Shown here piece by piece: positions 26,001 to 36,039 of a stretch of 64,000 bases of DNA. Under the pieces are notes generated by a model, which worked only from the letters and a program-made list of their open reading frames with translations, was not told the origin of the DNA and searched no databases. The DNA is from Syngnathus acus (taxonomy: Eukaryota > Chordata > Actinopteri > Syngnathiformes > Syngnathidae). A program made the translations under genes and the position numbers. The stretch is taken from the NCBI RefSeq assembly GCF_901709675.1, contig NC_051092.1, positions 11,426,491 through 11,490,490 of the forward strand, in the 5' to 3' direction. Within the stretch, counting starts at the first letter, position 1. Every line of letters begins with the position of its first letter.

Positions 26001-29000
26001 AAACTACAAAAGAGGAAATAATCAGCACCAGGACTTAGTTCCCCCAAACAATGAGCTGGATGAGAGCGCGCCTCAGCCTCGACATCAGCATCGGGACTCT
26101 GGATTTCAGCATCCGTTTAATCTTTTAGTACAGGAGCATACCAAAGACAGAGCTGTGGAGGGGATCAGTTTTCCAGACATCAACAATCTCAACCAGTTTA
26201 TAGAAACTTTGAAAAGTTCTTTCTTGACTCCCGGTAAGGACTTGGCACATTTTCAAACGGCAAGACGGATGATGATGATGAATGAAATAGCTGGAAGACG
26301 CTCTGCTAAAGAAGAGAATGTAGATGATGAAGGCACTAAAGGCAACAAAGTGTGGAGTGAAGGCTTAATTTCAGGGTATGGACAACGTGGGCAGGATGTC
26401 GGCTATCCTGCCGTGGCTCCAAGCGTCTCTGTACCTGGTCCTAAAACCTCCATGAGGAGATACTTTCCCAGGAAGCACAAGAGCTCCAACAACTATGGAA
26501 GCTCTAGTCCAAGCTATCACCAAGCAGATTTTTCTAATGCCAAAACTGGAGGTGATTGGTTGAAAAACAACCAATTTCCTAAAAAATCTCAGTTTTCCTC
26601 AAACTCGTTAGATGAACAGGTTGCTCCCCATAGTCCAAATCCTCTCAACGGCCACCATGTAGCAAGTGAGAAAGCCAAAGGAAGTTCAATCAAGAGGTTT
26701 AAGAAGCCACAGCTTCAAGACAAAGTTGGACCTTCTCAACAAGGTTCTTACGGGAAAAGTGCCTATGTCAAAGCATCACGAGTGCCTTTTGCATCGTGGC
26801 TGTTTATTCCGGAAGGACAATCCAAGCAAACGGTGCAAAATACTGCAGCAAAAGACTCTTACAATGTAAACCTCAGCCCCAGTGACCAGAAATCTGTAAA
26901 CGTGCTAGTCCAGAATCCCAGAGGTGGTAGACATCACTTTCTACGCAAGCCAGTCAACTCAAACCGTATGTTTTCCAAACTGCCTTTAAATTCCCCTCTT
27001 GACAGTCTTGTCCGACACCATCCGGCTCCTCTCAGTGTCCACAGACCAAATCTCGCAGAGCAAACGCCGGACATTCATAATCAACAATCACACGAAAGGC
27101 TCGAGCGTATCCCCAATACTATTTCTCAAAGGTTGGATTCAGTTGCATCCAGGAGGAGTTACCCCAAGCCCAATATGAATGCCTACTGGATGCGTGCCAT
27201 GCAACCGAAAATGGCTCAGACAAACGGGATCTATCGACTCCCTAGTTTGCAGCGGCCGACAAGGATATTCCATCAAGGGCTTCCTGTTTACAGAGGCCCA
27301 AGGAAGGCGATACCACAAGGGAAAAAATATGGCTTCCAGTCCAGAAGCAGCTATGAAAGGACTAACGTAGCTCACTCCAGGAGCCAGTACACACCACGTA
27401 AAAGAGTGTTTATGAGAGCCCAGAGCGCTCAAGAGCCATGGATTCGTAAACAGCGCACCTTTACAAGCAGCAGACGAATGAAGCTATAACCTGAGGTATT
27501 GGTCACATTCTGCCTATGTGCATGTTTTACACCTAAAATTGATCTTAGATGGCTACAAATTGCCACTGTTTTGAGTCAGTTTTGTAAAAACATTAATGCA
27601 ATTTCCAGAATGTAGACAACTAACTGGATCTAACCCTAACCCATTTTGATAACTTAGAAAATGCATAAAAATAGTTTCTTTTTAACTCACATTTGCTAGC
27701 ATTGGGCAGAAACCTTGTACCTCCAAAATCTTCACTTTTCAAGAGACAAAGAAAGTGCAGGTTTTCGCTATCAATAGCTTAGCAGAGAGCAAGCCATTTA
27801 ACACTTTAGACTGCTCAACATTTTGTAAAAAGAGCACACGCATATAAATAAAAAACATACATAAATGTATTAAATTTTAACAGGTTTTGGTCCAACGCCA
27901 ACGAATGCTCTTACTGAGAAGAAAAATATACACTGTGCTCAAGATGTGTTCCCATGGCTTTGCCAACATTGTGAAGTGACAAACAAAAAAATGCTAATAA
28001 CTACAAAAAATACATTGTCTGTTTTAGCATATGACACATACTGTTTTTTTTTTTTCTTCATTCTAGGGGCATGTTGTGATGGCAAATAAGTCCCTGCTGT
28101 CCATAGGTAAGAAGTTGTGGAATATATACGATGCAAAAGAATTTAAAAAAAATCATGGCACATCACAAGTTAATATATGCAGCGTGAATATTTAGACAAT
28201 CACCCTCACCGGAAACAAGAGCTTGTTAATTTCTTCCTGTAACACGAGTAGGCTTTCTCATATTTCCGGAAAATGGCCTGATCAAAAAAAGAAAGTACAC
28301 GTTACTGGAAAAATGACATTGCATGTGACTGGACTTTTGATTGACGCATGTCACCTTGAGTTCGTCGGCGTCCAAATATTCCGAGTCATCAAATCCCAGA
28401 GAGGCCAGTATTGACTGCTGCGCACCTTCGTTAAGGAACCTCTTCCTTTAAAATCAATAAAACAAAAGCTGATGTGAGTAATGAACTATATGCTTACATC
28501 AAATCTACTTTCATGAGATTTTGCTATATTTTTCCACGCAGAATTGTAACGTTAGGACCAACATACACAATATTGGGCACACTTGCACATTATAAGGACA
28601 TAAAGTGAATCATCAACACGAATGTTCACTTTTGAATGCTGAAGTCGCAGCATGCATACACAAGCACTCACATTCACAACTATGGACAATTTAGAGTCTT
28701 CATTGAACATTTTGGGGGATATGGCTGAAGCTACATAACTGACCTGTGCATTTTTCTGACATGTTTATTTAGTGATGCACATTGACTTAACCCAAAAATA
28801 TAAGCTCAATGGTCAGCAACCACTACCCCTATATAACTGCATAGTACCTGCAACCACACAAATCCCAGTGGGACCTACCAGTCGACATTCTGCAGACTAT
28901 CATGTCCTTGGAAGGCGATCAGGGTGTTTTTCAGGAACTGGATAGGGTCTCTGGGATCTAACCGGCACGACCCGATCAACAGAGCCTGTTGTCCAGGAGT

Positions 29001-29143
29001 AATAACAAAACAATCACCTGAGGTACTTCCGGACCATGTTAGAGCATTTAAAAAAAAACATTGATTCGTTTTACCTTGTATAATTGCTGAAGCTCATACT
29101 CTGTCAGCGCACCCACATCGATTTTTGACTGGTTTTCTGTCAT
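8065..29143 (-). CDS. fbxl13: FBXL13 / DRC6, F-box leucine-rich repeat protein
   Basis: Twenty-one coding exons read on the minus strand: 29143-29075, 28985-28879, 28445-28355, 28277-28210, 24643-24489, 24330-24221, 23848-23717, 22305-22210, 21828-21693, 15314-15262, 13982-13882, 12305-12176, 11840-11742, 10244-10124, 9790-9628, 9439-9320, 9247-9124, 9034-8954, 8711-8577, 8446-8283, 8143-8065. The product is 777 residues (human ~735). Residues ~1-230 are a helical N-terminus. The F-box spans ~232-276, split between exons 7 and 8. Then come cysteine-type LRRs (CRNLQELNVSEC, LQYLSLAYCHKMTDEG) to ~765. Family knowledge: FBXL13 is nexin-dynein regulatory complex subunit 6 of motile cilia, and F-box proteins can recruit SKP1-cullin ligases. 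Introns 4 and 9 each hold a plus-strand gene. The exon 7 acceptor is weak, with an in-frame alternative at 23857. The 5' end is head to head with ARMC10. Confidence 0.95.
10611..11190. mobile_element. Non-autonomous DNA transposon (MITE) in FBXL13 intron
   Basis: The ends are imperfect inverted repeats: CAGACAAAAGTATTGGGACA at 10611-10630 against the reverse complement of TGTCCCAAGACTTTTGTCTG at 11171-11190. The element is 580 bases and lies in FBXL13 intron 13. I see no transposase. Sequence ending in such GGACACTTTTGTC-like words is common in teleost DNA transposons; the superfamily is not settled here. Internal sequence near 10900-11070 recurs at 23885-24110. Confidence 0.7.
11586..11604. 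repeat. Poly-C run
   Basis: Nineteen consecutive C residues lie in an FBXL13 intron, a likely site of length variation or sequencing error. Confidence 0.9.
12021..12050. repeat. (CTTC)n simple repeat
   Basis: Imperfect tetranucleotide CTTC units lie in FBXL13 intron 12. Confidence 0.75.
14212..14506. mobile_element. MITE with TA target duplication
   Basis: The left end CAGCTGTGCCTTGAGATACA and the right end TGTATCTCAAGGCACCACTG are inverted repeats with about two mismatches. TA flanks both sides, as for Tc1/mariner-type insertions. It is 295 bases, AT-rich, without a coding sequence, in FBXL13 intron 10. Words like CCTTGAGATAC are widespread in fish repeats. A related pair of ends occurs at 60660 and 61154. 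Confidence 0.65.
15934..21001 (+). CDS. lrrc17: LRRC17, secreted leucine-rich repeat protein
   Basis: Six exons: 15934-16058, 17099-17569, 18392-18606, 19060-19215, 20134-20275, 20719-21001, giving 463 residues (human 441). The first ~22 residues are a signal peptide with a poly-Leu core. Two LRR modules follow, each capped by Cys motifs. The first has NCTESLESGRIFADC, three LRRs and NPLHCHCDMDSL (about 55-185). The second has VDCSNRGLTEVP, three LRRs and GNPWVCDYR (about 265-370). The C-terminus is acidic. This two-module plan is that of LRRC17. Family knowledge: a secreted inhibitor of RANKL-driven osteoclast formation. Intron 3 has a GC donor (AACCGAG then GCAAGT at 18607), the only GC-AG intron noted in this window. 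The gene lies inside FBXL13 intron 9 on the opposite strand, as in human. Confidence 0.95.
20423..20529 (+). repeat. Fragment of common teleost tRNA-derived repeat
   Basis: The words CATCCATTTTCGATGGC, TTTGTCCTCATTAGCGT and GCGCCAGCCAATCACAGG follow one another as in the tail of the abundant teleost repeat. It lies in LRRC17 intron 5. Confidence 0.6.
21254..21259 (+). other. LRRC17 polyadenylation signal
   Basis: AATAAA lies 253 bases after the LRRC17 stop, followed by a T-rich stretch. Confidence 0.6.
22416..22447 (-). repeat. Tail fragment of common teleost repeat
   Basis: GGATAAGCGGCGTAGAAAAT followed by GGATGG is the end of the family described at 20423-20529, in inverse orientation. 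It lies in FBXL13 intron 7. Confidence 0.6.
22694..22714. repeat. (TG)n microsatellite
   Basis: A short TG dinucleotide run in FBXL13 intron 7. Confidence 0.8.
23885..24110. mobile_element. Partial second copy of the 10611-11190 MITE
   Basis: It shares ordered words with 10900-11070: TGTCAGTTTTACAGTAAAC, then ACAAATTAAA with GCTTGAAGCAAGCA, then AAGAAGTG with TTTAAATGTG. The terminal repeats are not recognisable. The piece begins about 40 bases upstream (in gene sense) of FBXL13 exon 7, whose acceptor has a poor pyrimidine tract. Confidence 0.55.
25189..27489 (+). CDS. Unrecognised secreted basic low-complexity protein nested in FBXL13
   Basis: Three exons are proposed: 25189-25205, 25279-25334 and 25931-27489, giving 543 residues. 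The ATG has a G at -3 and +4. Donors GTAAAG and GTAAGA pair in phase with acceptors TTTATAG and CTGCCAG. Exons 1 and 2 build a textbook signal peptide of ~22 residues (MAALLGLIW, then a Leu/Val/Phe core ending CFGLSSQ). The mature chain comes from one large exon. It has no Cys that I can find, no membrane segment and no recognisable domain. It is rich in Ser, Asn, Gln, Pro, Arg, Lys and His, strongly basic, and has several dibasic sites such as GRRSAK, TPRKRVF and SSRRMKL. Matrix protein or precursor protein are both possible. I do not recognise a family. It lies in FBXL13 intron 4 on the opposite strand. The long open exon is firm; the two small 5' exons are inferred. Confidence 0.65.
25595..25655 (+). 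repeat. Middle fragment of common teleost repeat
   Basis: TTTGCATGTTCTCTCCATGC and the following CATTCCAAAAACTTGCAT match the middle of the abundant teleost tRNA-derived repeat. It lies in intron 2 of the nested secreted-protein gene. Confidence 0.55.
27847..27852 (+). other. Possible polyadenylation signal of nested gene
   Basis: AATAAA lies 358 bases after the stop of the nested secreted-protein gene and is followed by T-rich sequence. It supports a plus-strand transcript ending inside FBXL13 intron 4. Confidence 0.4.
28663..28709 (-). repeat. Fragment of common teleost repeat
   Basis: CACTCACATTCACAACTATG and the following GACAATTTAGAGTCTTCA match the inverse of the middle part of the abundant teleost repeat. 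It lies in FBXL13 intron 2. Confidence 0.6.
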
Positions 29144-30375
29144 TTGCGAAGCTAGTCATTCTATTCTCTAAAAAAGGCACCCTTATCTAACAATAGCTGA
29201 ATAAATATATATAAAAATATATAACATGATAGACGGTCACTTGTGAAAGTTGTGTCCAAATTTTCATGATTTAACCCTCGTTTTGGAGCGTCACCTTCAG
29301 TCTTTGAAAAAGTTTTTATCCAAATAGGCAAGTGAATTTAGCAGCGGCTACGTCATTATTGATCGTCATTGACACGTGACGTCACCGCACGCGACGATGG
29401 ATCTTTTGAGTCACTTAATGGGATTGGGAACCCATTTCTTTCTGTATTCGACTCATTTCCCTGTTTTTTCTTGGCGGAGTCGAGGACAAATGTTTTGGGA
29501 AATGAGACGTTAGTTCCCCGAAGTCATATCACTAAAATATGACGTAATTGTCGGATTTCCAATTTTTGTTTGTTTCAACGATTATAACGTAAATGTACAA
29601 ACTGTATAACAGATTTCTTATCTGTAGAATATAATGAATGTACATTTTTCCAATATATTTAACTATTAAATACTAAATTTCATAGAGCGCTCAAAACAGC
29701 TGAATAATTGTGATTGAAGTGATTGGTAACGTGTGCAAATGAATAAATCTACTTGTGAGATCAGCTTTGTATGTGTGGTACTTGGTGTGTGCTATATTAG
29801 AAATGTACATGTCACTTGGTCTATTTTATGTCATTTCGATGAGCACAACATGGCTGTCATAATTTTTATTTATTTTTATTTGATAACTGTTTTACGTACT
29901 TCTCCATTAAGGCACTTAAGCACAATAACATGACCATTTTTGCGACCAGATGGGAAAAAAAACTGTGTGCGTCTAAATACCTTCCGATGACATCACTTTC
30001 TCCCGTATTTCCCCCAAAACATCAAACCAGTGTTTTGATTTTTAAATGGACTACTAATAAACGTTACGTGGCATTGTTGGACCGTTTTTTTACTAACTAA
30101 AGTACGAACAGAAGTAAAGTACTCGAACGTTTTAGTTGCGATATTATGCTCACTCGGGGTTAGATTCTATCGCGCAACTATTTTCTGCCCGGTGGGCAAT
30201 CAGTGCAACACGCATGAAAACAAACCAGTACGATGAGTCCTTTCAAGTTACTTACGTGTAGTGTACTTTGTTTTGGGTTTTAGTTGTATGCTATTTCAAA
30301 ACGCGCGCTACGTACAGGTTTATAGCACCCGGTGGAAGCTTCATTGCTGAGATTAGCTCAAGAGACAGCATCAGA
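29144..30375. promoter_or_regulatory. Divergent FBXL13 / ARMC10 promoter interval
   Basis: The two start codons are 1232 bases apart and transcription diverges, so both promoters lie here. At 29373-29384 the sequence CACGTGACGTCA overlaps an E-box (CACGTG) with a full CRE (TGACGTCA), 230 bases upstream of the FBXL13 start. I see no TATA box close to either start and no convincing RFX X-box, the usual mark of ciliary promoters. The middle is AT-rich, and GC content rises near ARMC10. Confidence 0.5.
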
Positions 30376-33170
30376 ATGGGCGACGGTGGCAGCAGTATTA
30401 CGTCAAGAATTGGCAGCATGAAGACTTTGCTTGGAATAGTCGCCGGTGCGGGGGCCTCTTACGGAATTTACAAACTCTTAACCGAGGGAAGCTTTAGGAG
30501 ATCTAAGAAAAGCGTGGGCAATGAAGGTCCCGCTTCAAGGAGCAGTCAAGGTAGCTCTCGGCCGGACAGCCTGTTGGCCAAAGTGTCTGGACTGGACCTT
30601 GTGTCCCCCCAAAGTGAGAGAACGGATGATGCGACGGGTAAGCATTTGAATGGCGATGTGCATTCTTATAGAAATACCAAAATTATACATGTCGTTGCAG
30701 GATCCCAGTCTTTGTAATTGTTGTCATAGAAACACAAAGAGCGGCTGAAATTGGAGTAGCTCAATTAGAACCACGCACAATATAAACATTTATAAAAGTC
30801 ATATTTGTTTTTAATCATTGTAACGTTTCAGTACAGCTGTACTGGTTCTGTGGTTGGCCAGAACTTATTAATTAACTGATCATACCTGAACTCTGCTCAA
30901 AGATTTGCTATTGGCTTCACAGGTGACATCATCCATCAGTCAGCTGGCAACCTTGAGCCACAGCACCTGAAAATGCTGCTGACATGTCTCCAGACGAGCA
31001 ATAGTGTATCAGACAGGTGTCGTCTCTTGCTCACTTTAGGAAATGCTGCTGCTTTTACTGTCAATCAGGTACTGGCCTTCCAAAAATATATCGATCACAT
31101 TTTTATGAAGTTTTATCAACATCTTCTAACATTATGTATCCTCTATCCTGCAGAATGTTATACGTGAATGTGAAGGGATTCCTATCATATGTGGCTTCCT
31201 GTCTGACCCTGCACCAGAGGTTAAAGTGCAGACTCTGAATGCTTTAAATAATCTCTGCATGAACATCCCAAACCAGGAACAGGTGAAGGTAAAACACCGT
31301 ATACAGTGAAGCCCCATTTGTAGCAGAGGATCCATTACATGCCCACCTGTGATATGTGAAAATCTGCGGTATAGCAAGACCATAAGCTATTTTGTCTATT
31401 TTATTTTGTCTGATGAAAATCTGCTATCTTAATGCTAATACTGTATAATGCAAAAAGTAATAGACAGCATAAGGAAAATTTGCATGGATGTTTTGTAATG
31501 ATCAATTCGGAACCAACTGTGAGTACCCAGAGAAGCAACACATACATACAGCATACAACAATACTCATTGGCATATAGTGTCTCTGCTGATCCGGACCCT
31601 CATTGCCTCTTTTGCATCAAGGTCCATACCTTAATTTCTTTATTTATTTTTTTGGTGCTGTTTTATGCACAACATGTGTCAAAGTTACTCTGTGATGTTG
31701 AGTTTGACATCCATGCAGTTTGTTGTTTGAATGTATGTTTGTATGTTGTTTGTATCTAAAATTATTTTAGGTCTACGTGCCACAAGTTCTGGAGTTGATC
31801 GAGATGGCTGCAGTGAACTCTGATGTCCAGCTAGCTGCTCTCAGGCTGCTGACCAACCTTTCAGTCACGGAAAAACATCAACATCTTCTCAAGGATTCTG
31901 TGACACTTCTACTCTCTCTGCTGGTGGTGGGCGACGTGACGTTACAGGTTAGCATCTGCTCATATCATCCCTTTGTTAAGATCAAATACACTTTTGCCAG
32001 TTGTTTGACTATATTGTAGGTTAACACGGGTATTTGTTCCAGGTTCAGACCTTGAAGGTTCTTGTGAACTTGTCATCTAATCCAGACATGATGGATGATA
32101 TTGTTCAGGCTCAGGTAAGAAGTCAGATTTTAAAGCAAAAGGGTGACCTCTATAGGTACAGTTGGAAGTTGCACATTTCTTGTGTTCCAAATCACAGCAA
32201 GTGATGGGTGGAACCATCGTCCTATTAACCGTGTATACAGGGTCCAGCAAAATGATCTGACACATTTGTAGGTTTAATGAAATGCAAATAAATTAAAGGA
32301 ACAAAAGTTTTTTTTTTCCGAAAAGTACATAAAATGCTATTTTGTTTTGTTTCATTTCATCTTCGTTTTGTGTTCATTTTTTTACTTTTTAATTTTTTTT
32401 TATTTTTTGTTGTCCACTAACACACGCACACATGCACGCACACGCACGTGCACAAACACAAAAACACATAAACAAACTAAAGTGCCGATTGTAACAATAA
32501 TGCAAAAAAAATCAGTGGCCTTACCGCTTCTACATATCCAACATCATGAAACATGATATGTAAGCGTAGACTCCACTTCTTTATCATTGAACGTATCAGA
32601 TGGATGACTAAATGAAGAAAACATTAAAAATTAAATCTTATCAATCTCTGGCTAGTAGCAACACATGCTAACATTTAGGAATTTTAAGACTGTACCTGCT
32701 TTGCTGGTTACAAAATATAAAATGGACAAGCAACAGCGGCGTCTCATCGCTTAACTGAGTAACAACGTCTGTCTTCCGTTTCATTCATGAAATGGAACAA
32801 CATAAAATTTGGGAACATACAGCCGAATAAATCCTCTTCAATTAATGGCGACTTTGCAGTGTTCAATTTACCATTGTGACATGTTTTTAAGCATTCTTTA
32901 TGTGCACTTTGCCCCCAGGCTCCGGCTTCTGTCATACTGCTATTTGACGTGCAAACGTCAACCGAGGTGCTTCTGCGGCTGGTGACTTTCGTGGGCAACT
33001 TGAAGTCCTGGAGGCCTTCGGTGCAGGTGGCCGAGGAGCTGAGGTGCAAACGCGACTGCCTCTTCCGCGTCATGCTGGACGAGTTGTCTGGGCTCCACGG
33101 CCGATTGGTCCAGTTGCTGTCACATCCCGACAGGGAGATTCAAGCGCAGGTGGCCCGTATATTGACATAG
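30376..33170 (+). CDS. armc10: ARMC10, membrane-anchored armadillo repeat protein
   Basis: Six exons: 30376-30637, 30923-31068, 31154-31288, 31771-31947, 32043-32114, 32919-33170, giving 347 residues (human 343). The ATG at 30376 was chosen because alignment with ARMC10 begins there; an upstream in-frame ATG at 30268 would add 36 residues of unrelated sequence. Residues ~15-35 are a Gly/Ala/Leu membrane anchor (KTLLGIVAGAGASYGIYKLL) close to the N-terminus. Residues ~36-95 are a Ser-rich linker. From ~100 on come armadillo helices, with NALNNLCMN and LRLLTNLSVT typical of ARM repeats. Family knowledge: ARMC10 is anchored in mitochondrial or ER membranes and is linked to mitochondrial dynamics and transport. 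It is head to head with FBXL13. Confidence 0.95.
31305..31378. repeat. Degraded interspersed repeat fragment in ARMC10 intron 3
   Basis: CAGTGAAGCCCCATTTGTAG and GTGAAAATCTGCGGTATAGC resemble a repeat common in fish and other vertebrates, whose usual form reads like CAGTGAACCCTCGTTTATCG. Only one end is visible. Confidence 0.4.
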
Positions 33171-34129
33171 AGCACTTCTGTTCTCCCTACCCTGCGTCAC
33201 TATCTGCACTATAAACCTTTTCATTATGACGTCACACGTACTTTCGGGTGGCAAAAGCGCAAGCATTCTTATAGTAAAGAAACTCTGCCATGTCATTCTA
33301 ACCCAGGCAGAGCGATTGGGAAAATGTTGTTTTTTTTAAATTTATTTTTTATTTTGTTTTGCCTTCCTCTCTTCTGCAATTATTTGAATGTATTCAACTT
33401 CAAACACAATTATTGTCATGGCTTCAAATGACATTTTGCCATCCGTAAGTAGCCTGGCGTCTGTTGTTTACAAACATGAAATCGTGTATTTGTACACTGT
33501 TTTATACTCCTACACGTTGCCAAAGTCATCACGCTAGCACCAATGAAATTAGATCATACTTCCACATAGTTTCTACTATGGCTGACTGAAACTTTTTTTG
33601 GGCTGGTGCCAATTCTGATATTTGGCGGAACATAATTTGTCTTTTAGTATTTAACTTAACAATAGAGAGAAAAATTGAAAAGAAAAAATTTTTTGTCATT
33701 GGTGTTTGGTTACTATATCATCTTATCTTGTGATGTGTTAATGCGCCGATTTCTGCAGATTTTAAGATAATATTAGCCGATTAATCGGTCAGGCCCACCA
33801 GCAGCTCCAAATCAACTCGTTTCCCTTAATTTTTCAATTTCTACGCTTAATAATGGAGGACATCCGTTAGACAGCCATGATATTTGTGACATTGCAAGAA
33901 AGCTATTTTCTTTGTATCATAACAGTGATCTTGGAAGAACTTGAATCATTTTCTAAAGAATGGCAGGTTGGAAAAAAACAGACTATAGGTGAATGTCAGA
34001 AAGTTACGAGAATAAAGTCAGAAAATTTAACAAGTGACTTTCCGTTAAAAATTCCATTGTTTTTAGAACATTATAATTCTAAACTAAAACTGCAAGTATT
34101 CATTCATAACTTTATTTTTTAGATTCTCA

Positions 34130-34900
34130 TAAAACTAAGACCTTTTAAATCGCAAGAGTACAGATTTGTTCTTGTAAAATTGCCACTTTTTTCTCTAGTA
34201 TTACAAATTTATGCTTCTCGTGTGGAATTGAGGTTTTCTCCCATGTAATATTCCAAATTTATTCTTGTAAAATTATTTTTATTTAATATAACATTATTGT
34301 TGTAAAATTGTGTTTTTCTCATAACTTTACTCTTGTTAAATTACATTTGTTTTGTTCATAAGAGTAAAGCTTTATTTTTTTATACGTGAGCCTTTTATTC
34401 TTCTATTGCAAGTTTATTCTTGTAAGAAAATGCTCCATTAGATTGAGAGTTTTATTCTGGTAATATTACAAATGTATTCTTGTCTATTTTTTTGTTACAA
34501 CTTCATTCTTGGAAAATTATGATCTCCTTTCCCATCCAATGTCTTTAAATGTAGCATTTTTTTCTCCACTACGATTACATATTTTTGTAATATTACAGCT
34601 TTATCCTTAAATAATTTTTTTCCCCGCACAAGTCAGTGGAACATGTTTTAATAACATTATTTTTTTCTCAAATTATTACATACAGTGATATTTTGATGAA
34701 AAAGATCATGCAAATGACCAGTTTTTTAATATTATTTTTTTAATCTGGTAAATTACATCTTTATTCTTGTAGAATTAATTCCCCCCCAATATTCGTATTT
34801 TATTCTTGTAGAATTGCAAGGTTTTTTTGCCTGTAGATGTAGTTTCTTATTTATACTCGTAAAAGTTTGACATTCTCGTACAATTTCTTTTTTCTCATTC
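34130..34900. repeat. Degenerate T-rich minisatellite array
   Basis: Words like TTTATTCTTGTAAAATT recur every ~40-60 bases with drift, for example near 34258, 34417, 34470, 34760 and 34802. Each is paired with phrases like TAATATTACAAAT. This matches a minisatellite family common in teleosts built on TTTATTCTCGTAATATTACGA. Unit boundaries cannot be fixed by eye. Confidence 0.6.
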
Positions 34901-35556
34901 TGACTTTCATTCAAATAAAAAAGTACTAAAGCCAGACCTTTTTTTTCAGGACCCCAACAAAGGGTTGCACAGTGGTCCCAATCTTTACCCACCTATTGAT
35001 AGTGCGTTTCCAAATCGTTCGATTTTTTTTTTCCCACACAAACTCGGCTTCCTGCCATCCGAGGATATTATAGTTAATCCCACCAGCGCCACCTTGCAAA
35101 AACATCATGTTTGTAGGCATGAAACAAGAGTAGCAATTTGGACATAGATGACTGATTTTGACAGGATTCCAGTAACATTTGGCAGATTACAGCCAATAGT
35201 GAATGTTAAGTACAAGTCTCATTATGTACTTAGTGTAATGCGCCAGGATGTAACGTGACAGGTCCACATGGTTTAGCCGGAGGACTGCAGGCTCTGTGCA
35301 TCCATCTGCTAGCATGATGATTGGCTCACTGTGTCAGTCCAGGCGTGATGAAATGCTGCACAGTTTCAATGTATATGCTTATTTTGTTGACTTTTATCTC
35401 TCAGGAACGCATTTGCCTAGAGACCCCCTTAATTTAATCCTATTTATTTAAGAAGGGAGCAGTTTTGTGTTAAATGATGTATTTTTCTGCTTAAATATTT
35501 CAATAAATGAAACATGGGCAAGTGTCATCTTTTAATGTCTTTTTTATTGTCTAAAT

Positions 35557-35880
35557 TAGGGGTGTCAAACTCATTTTTGTTGAGGGCCGCATCATAGTCA
35601 TAGTTTCCGTCGGTGGGCCATTATGATTGTCAACCCAAATAAATGTATGTAACGCCTCATATTCAATATAAGCTTCAAAACAAACTGATGAATAACTAAT
35701 TTTCAAATCAGAAATGAACAAAAACTGTTAAAATATTATTAAAATGTTTTTTTAAAAGTGAAGACTATTTGCAATTTTCGTATTGACACGTAAATTTGAT
35801 GCGCAATTTGTCTTCGCGGGCCACATAAAATGATGTGGTGGGCCGTATCTGGCCCCCGGGCCTTGAGTTTGACACCTGTG
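35557..35880. mobile_element. hAT-like MITE with 8-bp target duplication
   Basis: The left end AGGGGTGTCAAACTCA and the right end TGAGTTTGACACCTGTG are inverted repeats. The flanks GTCTAAAT (35549-35556) and GTCTAAAG (35881-35888) form an 8-bp target duplication with one mismatch, as hAT elements make. Internal words GGGCCGTATCTGGCCC belong to a very common teleost repeat. There is no transposase. A second, more decayed copy is at 39447-39765. Confidence 0.8.
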
Positions 35881-36039
35881 GTCTAAAGCCTCATGTATGT
35901 TATATTACTGCACTTGAATGGGTTGCTTTTGCCCACCTTTGTTTCAGTCTCATTTTAAAAATATTCATAATAGCCGAATAGTAACGTTAAGAACCCGTTT
36001 CCAATAAGCAGTGATGATGATGATGATCCGTTCAATGTC

